Assembly: GCF_014651635.1 (NCBI RefSeq)
Contig: NZ_BMXG01000017.1
Location: 18,761-71,260 of the forward strand
Direction: 5' to 3'
Source: Cerasicoccus arenae
GTDB taxonomy: Bacteria > Verrucomicrobiota > Verrucomicrobiia > Opitutales > Cerasicoccaceae
DNA length: 52,500 nucleotides
Below are positions 26,725 to 33,744 of this stretch, one piece after another. The notes below the pieces were generated by a model, which made no database searches, was not told the origin of the DNA, and saw nothing but the letters and a program-made list of their open reading frames with translations. Made by a program: the position numbers and the translations under genes. Positions within the stretch are counted from its first letter, which is position 1. Each line of letters opens with the position of its first letter.

Positions 26725-26890
26725 AGCTGAATTCGACGTAAACGGTCATGATTCCTTTTTCCTTATTGGCACCATCGACCATGATCATTGCACGGCGTCC
26801 CACCTGAACCTCTGGCAATTGACCGCGTTTATCACTGGCGGAGAAGACATACATCTGCCGCCCGTTTGAGATAGTGGCGCGGAGCTGCTT
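26721..26890 (-). pseudogene. 5'-truncated small gene coupled to the 79-residue gene
   Basis: The minus-strand frame reads AKEAYKQLRATISNGRQ, VFSASDKRGQLPEVQVG and IMTVYVEFSYE, then a stop overlapping the next start. It has no acceptable start codon before ATG at 26834 region, and upstream bases instead encode, on the other strand, a tyrosine-recombinase fragment. The breakpoint is near 26890. Family unknown; beta-rich. Confidence 0.4.
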
Positions 26891-26891
26891 G

Positions 26892-27115
26892 TAAGCCTCC
26901 TTTGCCCGAAGTGGATATCGATAAACGCCTACCTTTCACCAGCGCCGAGCTAAGAAGCATTTTTGAACGCTCAGGTGTATATCTGGAAGGCAAGCGATAC
27001 TCATGGGCGGTAGAGAGGCCTGCTACTGGATTCCACTTCTGGCGCCATATACGGGTGCGCGCGTGGAAGAACTCGGGAGCCGATACCAGAGAAACCAATA
27101 GGGAACACCGTTGAA
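26892..27115 (+). pseudogene. Tyrosine recombinase central fragment, frameshifted
   Basis: The plus strand reads LPFTSAELRSIFERSGVYL and WAVERPATGFHFW, then in another frame APYTGARVEELGSRYQ. This is the arm-to-catalytic-domain junction of a phage-type integrase (PFT..EL..IF, and TGAR.EEL with the first catalytic Arg). Both ends and the rest of the active site are missing. It runs directly into ArdC-like sequence, so at least one deletion joined two genes here. Confidence 0.6.
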
Positions 27116-27285
27116 CCAATAGCTGAAGGCCAGAGACTGGTGACGGAATGGACTGATGGTCCAGAGATCCGTCACGGCATGCGGGATGCGACCTATTTTC
27201 CTCTGCTAGACGTCATCGGTCTACCTAACCGAGAGTCCTTTACCTCTGCACCTGAGTATTACTCAAAGCTCTTTTACGAAATGGG
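27071..27285 (+). pseudogene. ArdC-like antirestriction/zincin gene, left part (split by RIT element)
   Basis: The frame reads VTEWTDGPEIRHGMRDATYF, LLDVIGLPNRESFTSAPEYY and SKLFYEMG. This matches the segment just before the HExxH zinc motif of ArdC-type proteins (AYYSP..D.I.MP....F.S.E.YY.TLFHEL). It breaks after YEMG at 27285, where the RIT inverted end begins. The motif resumes at 33083 as HATGHR. The N-terminal ssDNA-binding domain is lost. The first His of HExxH is now Tyr. Confidence 0.75.
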
Positions 27286-27375
27286 ACGTTATGCTGACTT
27301 CTGAATTATGCCGATATGAGCTTGGAGCGATGCAAAATAACAGGGCTTAACGCATTTAGAGGTTGGCATAATCAT
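27286..27375 (+). repeat. Left inverted end of the RIT element
   Basis: GTTATGCTGACTTC, then AATTATGCCGATATGAGCTT, then AATAACAG, and a second inner site GGCATAATCA. Each has an inverted counterpart at the right end with nearly the same spacing (about 70 bases between outer and inner sites). The paired sites are presumably recombinase-binding positions. Confidence 0.8.
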
Positions 27376-27444
27376 GGGGCTCCGGGTCCGTGCCTATCAA
27401 CATATTGACCAATGAAAATCCAGCGGACTTGTCATCGCCTGAGA

Positions 27445-27640
27445 TCACTGGCTTCGCACATGCAGGTAAATTTGCGTCGTTTTGATATTGTTGTGACCAA
27501 GCAAAGATTGGACTTCGGCAATGTTGGTTCCGTTTTCCAGTAAATGGGTGGCGAAGCTATGGCGGATAACATGAGTAGTAATGCGCTTGGCCCTACGCGA
27601 ATTTTTCGTTTTAGCACTTGTAGAATTATTTTATCGGCCT
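27445..27640 (-). pseudogene. XerC/integron-type tyrosine recombinase C-terminal fragment
   Basis: The minus-strand frame reads [20 protein letters not shown] then [20 protein letters not shown] and QIYLHV, the HxxR, GH and Tyr boxes of a XerC/IntI-type recombinase, ending at 27445. Everything upstream of the C-terminal box is missing. It lies just inside the left RIT end and points outward. It is unlike the three RIT recombinases at sequence level, so it probably predates or hitch-hiked with the element. Confidence 0.75.
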
Positions 27641-27783
27641 ACTTTCAATTCTGTGCCTGACAGAAGGCCATCGTGTCCGCGAGAAAGACTGTGTCTAGCT
27701 GCATTACCTAAGATATAACAAAACCCATTCATGGTTACTCTGGCTTGTTACGCGGACTCGGGCCTTATTTTGATTGAGCAATC

Positions 27784-29685
27784 ATGAATACTTCAAAAAA
27801 TAGGCACGATCCGATCCGCCGCCAGCTTCCTGAGCGGCCGGATTTACAGCAGATTAAAAGGCAGGCTAAGGAGCTTATTGCGCGCTACAATAACGGAGAC
27901 AGCGCAACACGACAGGAGGTGGAGTTTTATTTTCCAAAACTCCAAGAACCATTGCAGCATTCGCAGGCCATTCTGATCATTGCCCGTTCTCATGGGTATG
28001 CCAGTTGGTCTCGTCTCAAAGCATTTGTCGACGGGGTAACAGTCGCCCGGTTCTGTGACGCGGCCAAAGCAGGTGATGTTGGAACCCTTAAATCAATGGC
28101 GAAAAAACGGCCCGAGTTAGTGAAGATGGAACTTGCGCCAGACGATGAACGCATTGCGCTTCATTTTGCTGTCATGAATAACCAAGCAGACGCGGTGCGC
28201 TGGTTGATGCAAGCAGGATCAGATGCCCGTAAAGGCATCTATCCCTATCGCGATGTATCAAGTGCATTGGATCTATCCAAACGCTCTGGCAGTGAGGCTA
28301 TTAACAAAATAATTGAAGAGGAGGAACAACGGCGACGCGAAAATGCAAGCTGCCCAAACGTAACGGTATCGCCAGCTCAGGATAAAATCAATCAACTCAT
28401 CAAAGAGGGAAGTGATGCTGATGTCCTTGCCCTGATGAAGTTGAACCACGATTTACTCCGAAGCTGCGACCGAGACGGATGCACTCCCCTGCACCGTGCT
28501 GCCGAGCAAAGCCGTTTATCACTCGTAGAAGCCATGATCGCACAAGGCGCTCCGGTTTTCAAAGAAGACTTGAGCGGAATGAACGCCCTTGAATATGCCT
28601 TACACCGTCCAAGATGGGAGCGGCATGGAACGCCAGAGCGTATTGCAATTGCTAGACGTCTTGAGAAGGCAGGCGTTGAGCCTAGCTTGCTATCTTTGGC
28701 TGCTTTAGGAGAGATCGAAAAATTAAAAAGAGTTCATGAGCAATCATCTGATGGGTTTCATCGGATTCAAGAGAGTATTGATTGGCAAACGGGTGGCCTG
28801 ATGAGTCAGGCCGTAAGGTTTGGGCAACTTGATTTGCTGGCATGGTTGCTGGAGATTGGGTTAGACCCAGATGAGCGCACGCGCCTCGGAGGCGTCGAAG
28901 ATGAAATTTGGAGTGAAGGGAGACCACTGTGGCTGGCAGCTGCAAATAGTGATTTAACCGCAGCAAAACTTCTTCTCGATGCAGGCGCAAATCCCGATGG
29001 TAATGTCTATGCGTCCGGCGTCGCCTTGGATCGGGCTTATGAGAATAAAGATGAAAAGATGAAAGCACTCCTACTAAAACACGGTGCTAAATTCATGAGC
29101 TGGACCCTGTGTTACCATAATGAAGTCGAGCGCGCACCGCAATGGATAGAAGACAACCCAGATAAAATCAATGACTTGCTATGGGCCGCGGCAGGCCGAG
29201 GCAGTCTAGCGATTACCCGGATGGGTTTTGATAAATTAGATTGGCCGGGTGATGATAACCATTGGTTTAATATTTTGGCGGAGACTATGAGTGGGCTTTA
29301 TTGGGGAGTCGAACGAGTTGATGAGTTCCTGGAAGTTTTCGACTTTTACCTCGATAATGGAATCTCTCCAAATGTCATGGGAAAGCGAGGAGTGACTCTC
29401 GCTCACCACGTAATTGGACGATGCCCGGGGCATATTACAGAATCCATCCGTATTCGATTTCTGAAACAATTGATCGAAAAGGGAGCAGTATTAACCGCAC
29501 GAGACGAAGTCCTACAAGCAACACCGCTCGGATGGGCTTGCCGATGGGGCTACGCCGAAGTCGCAGCTTATTTGTTGGCATCAGGAGTCGAATCCGATGA
29601 AGCAGACGCTCCCCCATGGGCAAGGCCTAGAGCTATTGCCGAATCCTATGGCCATTTTAGATTGTTATCTAATATTTTAAACTAA
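27784..29685 (+). CDS. Ankyrin-repeat protein, RIT cargo
   Basis: 633 residues with no signal peptide. The N-terminal ~85 residues (RPDLQQIKRQAKELIARYNN, IARSHGYASWSRLKAF) are a helical module often found ahead of bacterial ankyrin arrays. At least eight degenerate ankyrin units follow, e.g. GCTPLHRAAEQSRLSLVEAM, RPLWLAAANSDLTAAKLLL, ATPLGWACRWGYAEVAAYLL. A charged linker sits at about 178-205. The reading frame is intact although neighbouring recombinases are decayed, which hints at selection or recent loss of the others. The binding partner is unknown. Confidence 0.88.
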   Translation: MNTSKNRHDPIRRQLPERPDLQQIKRQAKELIARYNNGDSATRQEVEFYFPKLQEPLQHSQAILIIARSHGYASWSRLKAFVDGVTVARFCDAAKAGDVGTLKSMAKKRPELVKMELAPDDERIALHFAVMNNQADAVRWLMQAGSDARKGIYPYRDVSSALDLSKRSGSEAINKIIEEEEQRRRENASCPNVTVSPAQDKINQLIKEGSDADVLALMKLNHDLLRSCDRDGCTPLHRAAEQSRLSLVEAMIAQGAPVFKEDLSGMNALEYALHRPRWERHGTPERIAIARRLEKAGVEPSLLSLAALGEIEKLKRVHEQSSDGFHRIQESIDWQTGGLMSQAVRFGQLDLLAWLLEIGLDPDERTRLGGVEDEIWSEGRPLWLAAANSDLTAAKLLLDAGANPDGNVYASGVALDRAYENKDEKMKALLLKHGAKFMSWTLCYHNEVERAPQWIEDNPDKINDLLWAAAGRGSLAITRMGFDKLDWPGDDNHWFNILAETMSGLYWGVERVDEFLEVFDFYLDNGISPNVMGKRGVTLAHHVIGRCPGHITESIRIRFLKQLIEKGAVLTARDEVLQATPLGWACRWGYAEVAAYLLASGVESDEADAPPWARPRAIAESYGHFRLLSNILN

Positions 29686-29875
29686 TTAAAATAGTAGAAC
29701 TACAGAATACGCAAAAGAGCTCAGGAGATTTAATTATTTTCAGCAGTCACATTTCTGCGGGAATTCGCGTGTTTTGTAGTTCACTGATGGAATTAAATCC
29801 AGTCAGTGCGAACATAATCCAACACTTTCTGCAACTGGAATAGTAGTGTGGGGTTGATATAGAGCATCGTTCTTT
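29686..29875. other. Gap between ankyrin gene and the recombinase trio
   Basis: About 190 bases. I looked for a second copy of the RIT terminal motif (TTATGCCGATAT) here, which would make the trio a separate element, and found none. A promoter for the trio is presumably present but not identifiable. Confidence 0.5.
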
Positions 29876-31091
29876 ATGGATGCCAAGCTCGACAATGCCC
29901 TTGACGCCTTTGTGTTGCAACTGGAGCAGCAGGGATACGCGCGTTCCACTCGACGCTCTTACGAGGCGTCTGCTAGACATTTCTGCGAAACACTTGCAAG
30001 CGAAGGTGGGCGAATCTCGGAAACTTTGATTGAGTGCGCAGTAAAAACGGTTTTGCAACGTTACAGTGCGTCGTCTCGAAAAAGTAGAAAGTATAGCCTG
30101 AGTCGCTTTGTTATTTTCATCAGAGAAACCGGACGATTAAATATGCCGGTTACACCAGCGGCAAAATCATCGGATCGGAAGGAATTAGAGGAGCAACTCA
30201 CAGTTTACTTAGCGGAACAACGTGGACTGAGTGCAGCTACGGTGGCGACATGTCAGGATGAGGTGCGGCGTTTCTTGAATTTCCAGTTCGGCAATGGTGA
30301 ATTAGGCGATTTAGATACAATAACTGAGAATGACATCGTGGCGTTTCTTACGCGCCCAGCGGAACGTCCGGGTCCAATAAGCGCCTGCGTGCTCCTAGTC
30401 ATTTGCGCAGCTTCTTCATATTTCTGTTTTGGAGCGGTCGGACGAAGCGAAATCTTGCCCAGTGTATTTTGCCAATAAAACACGGGTATCCCAACAATAG
30501 CCTCCGCTATCTCGATGCCGATTCGGTTTTGAAACTCTTGGAATTTATTCACGAGACCGGTAAAATGGCGCTTCGCAACTATGCAATGATATTGCTGATG
30601 GCTCGGCTAGGCCTTCGCTCAACCGAAGTCATCGCAATCCGCTTGGAAGATATAAACTGGCGAGGTGGAGTATTAGAGGTTCGCGGAAAAGGGAAGCGTC
30701 GAGACAAAATGCCACTTCCAGTAGACGTCGGTGAAGCCATCGTCGCTTACATCCGCAGCCTGCGTCGTGGTTCTTCGCGTTATCTGTTTGTTGGAGACCG
30801 GGGGCACCGTATCAACCGTTCAAGGATGCCCAAGTTCTAAACACGGTGTTGCGTGAAGCTTTCAGCCAAACTGACCAGGCTCCGCCACAAACCTACAGTG
30901 GAGCACATGTGCTCCGCCATAGTTTAGCGACGGAAATGCTGCGCCGAGGCGCTTCGATGGATGAAGTGCGCGATGCGCTTCGGCATCGTTCGCGATCAAC
31001 AACTGCGCTTTACGCCAAATACGGCCTGGAAGCCTTGCGAGAACTTGCACCAGAGTGGCCAAAATGTGATGACGCTGACCGCACAGCTTGA
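29876..31091 (+). pseudogene. RIT recombinase 1 (frameshifted)
   Basis: Three pieces in successive frames together encode one tyrosine recombinase. The SAM-like arm domain is FVLQLEQQGYARSTRRSYEA; then SHLRSFFIFLFWSGRTK and MARLGLRSTEVIAIRLEDI (first Arg); then HVLRHSLATEMLRRGA and RHRSRSTTALYAKYG (HxLR, RH and catalytic Tyr). Frame changes lie near 30380 and 30810. Without them the protein would be about 400 residues. Its 3' end overlaps the start of recombinase 2. Confidence 0.85.
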
Positions 31092-31982
31092 GCGTTATCT
31101 GAACTTCGCCGTCGCTTCGGCTATTCGCTAAAAACCGAAGAACGTCTACTTCGACGCTTCACGGCCTACGCTGATGATTCGGGCGTCAATTATGTGACCA
31201 TTGAGTTATTTTTGAATTGGAAAAAGCAGTTTGGCTCGGCCAACGAGCAGACATGGTCAATGAGGCTGGGCATGGTCCGAAATTTTGCCCGCTGGATGCA
31301 AAGTGTTGACGATCGAACGGAGGTGCCGCCCGCCGAGTTGTTGCCATCTAAGATCCGTCGCCCTAGACCCTATATCTACACTGAAACAGAGATCCATTCT
31401 ATACTGCGAGAAGCAAAGCGTATTCCTTCGTGGTATGGTTTGCAGACACATGCGATCCTCTTTGGTCTGCTCGCGGTAAGCGGTATGCGTGTCAGCGAGG
31501 CGATTCATCTGCGAGATAGCGACGTAGACCCTGAAGCGAAGATACTGACCATCCAGCACGCTAAGGGCGGAAAAAACCGCTGCATTGCGCTGAGTGCAAG
31601 CACGGCGAAAGTGTTGGCTACTTACCGAGCTGAACGTCAATACTTCCTCGGTAAGAATGCTCTAGCGTTTTTTATTCAAGAGTCTGGGCGTCCGTAGACG
31701 GACTGTTCTGTGCGTTACGTATTTGCCCAAATCTGTCAACGCATTGGATTGCGTGAACCCCAAGATTATTTTCGACATGGTGTTGGCCCACGCATCCATG
31801 ATTTGCGACATACCTTTGCCATTAGTACACTTATTCGTTGGTATCGCGCCGGTCTAAATATAGACACAGAAATCCCAAAATTAAGTGCATGGCTTGGTCA
31901 TACCAAACCATCCCGCACTTACTGGTATATCGAAGCAGTTCCAGAGCTAATGCGCTTGGCTGTCGAACGCGCTCAGAGATGA
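31069..31982 (+). pseudogene. RIT recombinase 2 (frameshift and nonsense codon)
   Basis: The ATG at 31069 gives MTLTAQLERYL; a frameshift near 31100 is needed to continue into LRRRFGYSLKTEERLL. The rest reads LLAVSGMRVSEAIHLRDSD (first Arg), an in-frame TAG at 31695, then VGPRIHDLRHTFAISTLI and LGHTKPSRTYWYI (HxLR, GH, Tyr). With two lesions it is inactive. It overlaps recombinase 1 upstream and recombinase 3 downstream by ATGA. Confidence 0.85.
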
Positions 31983-32974
31983 AACAAACAACATTACCTG
32001 TCTGTCTTCAGCGTTTCTTCGCTGAACGCCTTAGAAATCAGTTGAGGGCAAGCCCACACACAATCGCCAGTTACCATGACACTTTCCGACTTTTACTTAA
32101 CTATGCGTCTGAGCGTCTAAATCGCGAACCAACAATGCTAGATATCGGTGACCTGGATGCCGAGTTAATCGGTGGGTTTCTCGCTGACCTTGAAGCCGAA
32201 AGAGGAAAAAGCGCACGCACTCGCAATACCCGATTGTCGGCAATCCGTTCCTTCTTCAAATATGTGTCGGTCAATGAACCACAATGGCTCCATCATTGTC
32301 AGCGCATTCTGTATTTACCGCCAAAACGATACGTAAAAAAAGTTATAGACTTCCTCGATGCCAAAGAAATCTTGGCGCTCCTTGATGCACCTGACACTAA
32401 CACTTGGCATGGTTGCCGCGACCGGATAATATTGCTACTTACACTTCAAACGGGATTGCGAGTTTCCGAACTCATCAATCTCACATTGAATGATCTTGAA
32501 TTTGGCCCGTCGCCCGCTGTGCACTGCTTGGGAAAAGGGCGTAAAGAACGCACTACCCCCTTGCGTAAGGATACCGTACATGCCCTGCGATTATGGCTTC
32601 GGCAACGCAACGATCCCATAGTTGATACTCTCTTCGTCAGCCAACGCCAGCAGCCTCTGAGTCTTGATGCCATTGAGCGGATTGTTCACAGGCACGTTAA
32701 CGAAGCTGCGCTGAAGTGCCCGTCACTAAGCCACAAAAACATCACTCCCCATACACTGCGGCATACCTGTGCCATGCAATTATTGCAGAATGGCGTCGAT
32801 ACAACGGTAATAGCACTTTGGCTCTGGCACGAATCTATCGAGACCACACAAATGTATCTGCATGCAGATATGCAACTCAAAGAAAATGCCATAGCAAAAA
32901 CAACGGCCACCGATGTTCCAAAAGGCCGATACAACCCCCCGGATGAAATTCTTGCCTTCCTTGAAGCGCTTTGA
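31979..32974 (+). CDS. RIT recombinase 3, intact tyrosine recombinase
   Basis: 331 residues, full length. The core-binding domain includes SPHTIASYHDTFRLLLNYAS. Catalytic boxes are TGLRVSELINLTL (Arg I), a Lys in LGKGRKERTTPL, ITPHTLRHTCAMQLLQNG (HxLRH), and LWHESIETTQMYLHAD (His/Trp-His and Tyr). All catalytic residues are in place. The start overlaps the stop of recombinase 2 (ATGA), as is usual in RIT operons. Transposition probably needs all three proteins, so this gene alone should not move the element. Confidence 0.93.
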   Translation: MKQTTLPVCLQRFFAERLRNQLRASPHTIASYHDTFRLLLNYASERLNREPTMLDIGDLDAELIGGFLADLEAERGKSARTRNTRLSAIRSFFKYVSVNEPQWLHHCQRILYLPPKRYVKKVIDFLDAKEILALLDAPDTNTWHGCRDRIILLLTLQTGLRVSELINLTLNDLEFGPSPAVHCLGKGRKERTTPLRKDTVHALRLWLRQRNDPIVDTLFVSQRQQPLSLDAIERIVHRHVNEAALKCPSLSHKNITPHTLRHTCAMQLLQNGVDTTVIALWLWHESIETTQMYLHADMQLKENAIAKTTATDVPKGRYNPPDEILAFLEAL

Positions 32975-33059
32975 TTATGCCGATATCAAAGGCGGCGAAT
33001 GCTGTTACTATGCACTTACTCAAGCTCATGTCGGCATAATTTGGAAGTCAGCATAATGC
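32972..33059 (-). repeat. Right inverted end of the RIT element
   Basis: On the minus strand: ATTATGCTGACTTCC, AATTATGCCGACATGAGCTT, GTAACAG, and the inner GGCATAATCA site. It mirrors the left end over about 85-90 bases with scattered mismatches. The inner site overlaps the stop region of recombinase 3. Confidence 0.8.
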
Positions 33060-33085
33060 CCCTTATGCCGATATCGGCATAAGGG
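33060..33085. repeat. 26-bp perfect palindrome at the right junction
   Basis: CCCTTATGCCGAT and its exact complement ATCGGCATAAGGG meet head to head. It repeats the core of the terminal motif (TTATGCCGAT) twice. It lies between the right inverted end and resumed ArdC coding sequence, and has no counterpart at the left junction. Confidence 0.95.
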
Positions 33086-33419
33086 CCACGCCACAGGCCA
33101 CCGATTAGATCGCAAGATGCAGGGTGACTTTGGCTCCGAAAACTACTGAAAAGAGGAATTAATCGCGGAGATGACTTCCGCTTTTCTCTGTGCCCAGTGC
33201 GGTATAGATAACGAAGTGATCGACAATCAGGCGGCCTATTTGCGCAGCTGGATGAAAGCCTTAAAGTCCCACACTCGCCTTGTGATAACGGCAGCTTCGC
33301 AGGCCCGAAAGGCGGCTGATTTGATCATCGGCGAAAAGGAATCCGTAGAAGTGACAGCGGCCAAGGTCGATGCGCATGCCAGCCAACTTCACGCTGACGC
33401 CATGGCGCGTTGTCGTTAA
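33083..33419 (+). pseudogene. ArdC-like gene, right part (split by RIT element)
   Basis: Resumes as GHATGHRLDRKMQGDFGSEN, then Y, an in-frame TGA, and KEELIAEMTSAFLCAQCGID, NQAAYLRSWMKAL, ASQARKAADLIIG. This is the conserved C-terminal part of ArdC-type zincins after HExxH: (H)xxGH..R, GS..Y..EEL.AE, then the NEVI-NQAAYL segment. The internal stop at 33146-33148 shows further decay. Joined to 27071-27285 it restores the domain without a gap. Confidence 0.85.
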
Positions 33420-33744
33420 TCAGAGGGTATTGAATGACTATAAGACGATTGGATTTCAGTGCCGATATAGCCGAGATTTGGAAAAAGCATAACGGTGATT
33501 ATCGTTCAGAATGAAAATGCCAATCGAGGTTGAGCATTAGGGTATATAACAATCGGCGAGCCATTAAATCTGTTCGATATTTGCCAACTAGAGCAACCAA
33601 GCATCGCCGACTGTTGCCCTAAGTGTCGGCGACACTTCGGCCAATGGATGCTCAAGGGTCAGACTAACCTATAGCCATGTTTCGGCCTGACTGATGGTAG
33701 TGTATTGATCCAGAGCATACTACGCTTTTCTGACGTTCTCATTG
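33420..33744. other. Intergenic, no gene recognised
   Basis: 325 bases. A short 26-codon frame (33434-33514) has no recognisable features. An inverted repeat TCGCCGAC / GTCGGCGA with a 13-base loop lies at about 33607-33637, without a U-tract. Otherwise I see nothing. Confidence 0.4.

Larger units (their letters stand above)
27286..33082. mobile_element. RIT (recombinase-in-trio) element with ankyrin-gene cargo
   Basis: The 5.8-kb segment ends in imperfect inverted repeats and contains three consecutive overlapping tyrosine recombinase genes at its right side, the defining feature of RIT elements. It interrupts an ArdC-like gene; GGG is shared by both junctions (27283-27285 and 33083-33085), either a short target duplication or a crossover overlap. 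Besides the trio it holds an intact ankyrin-repeat gene and a recombinase scrap near the left end, which is unusual for this element class. Two of the three recombinases are broken, so it is probably immobile now. Confidence 0.8.

Noticed and set aside
29686-29875. A separate left end of the RIT trio just before its first recombinase
   Set aside because: No copy of the TTATGCCGATAT terminal motif or its complement was found there, whereas the matching end lies at 27286.
33607-33637. Inverted repeat TCGCCGAC/GTCGGCGA as a terminator
   Set aside because: No U-tract on either side and no gene ends next to it in a suitable orientation.
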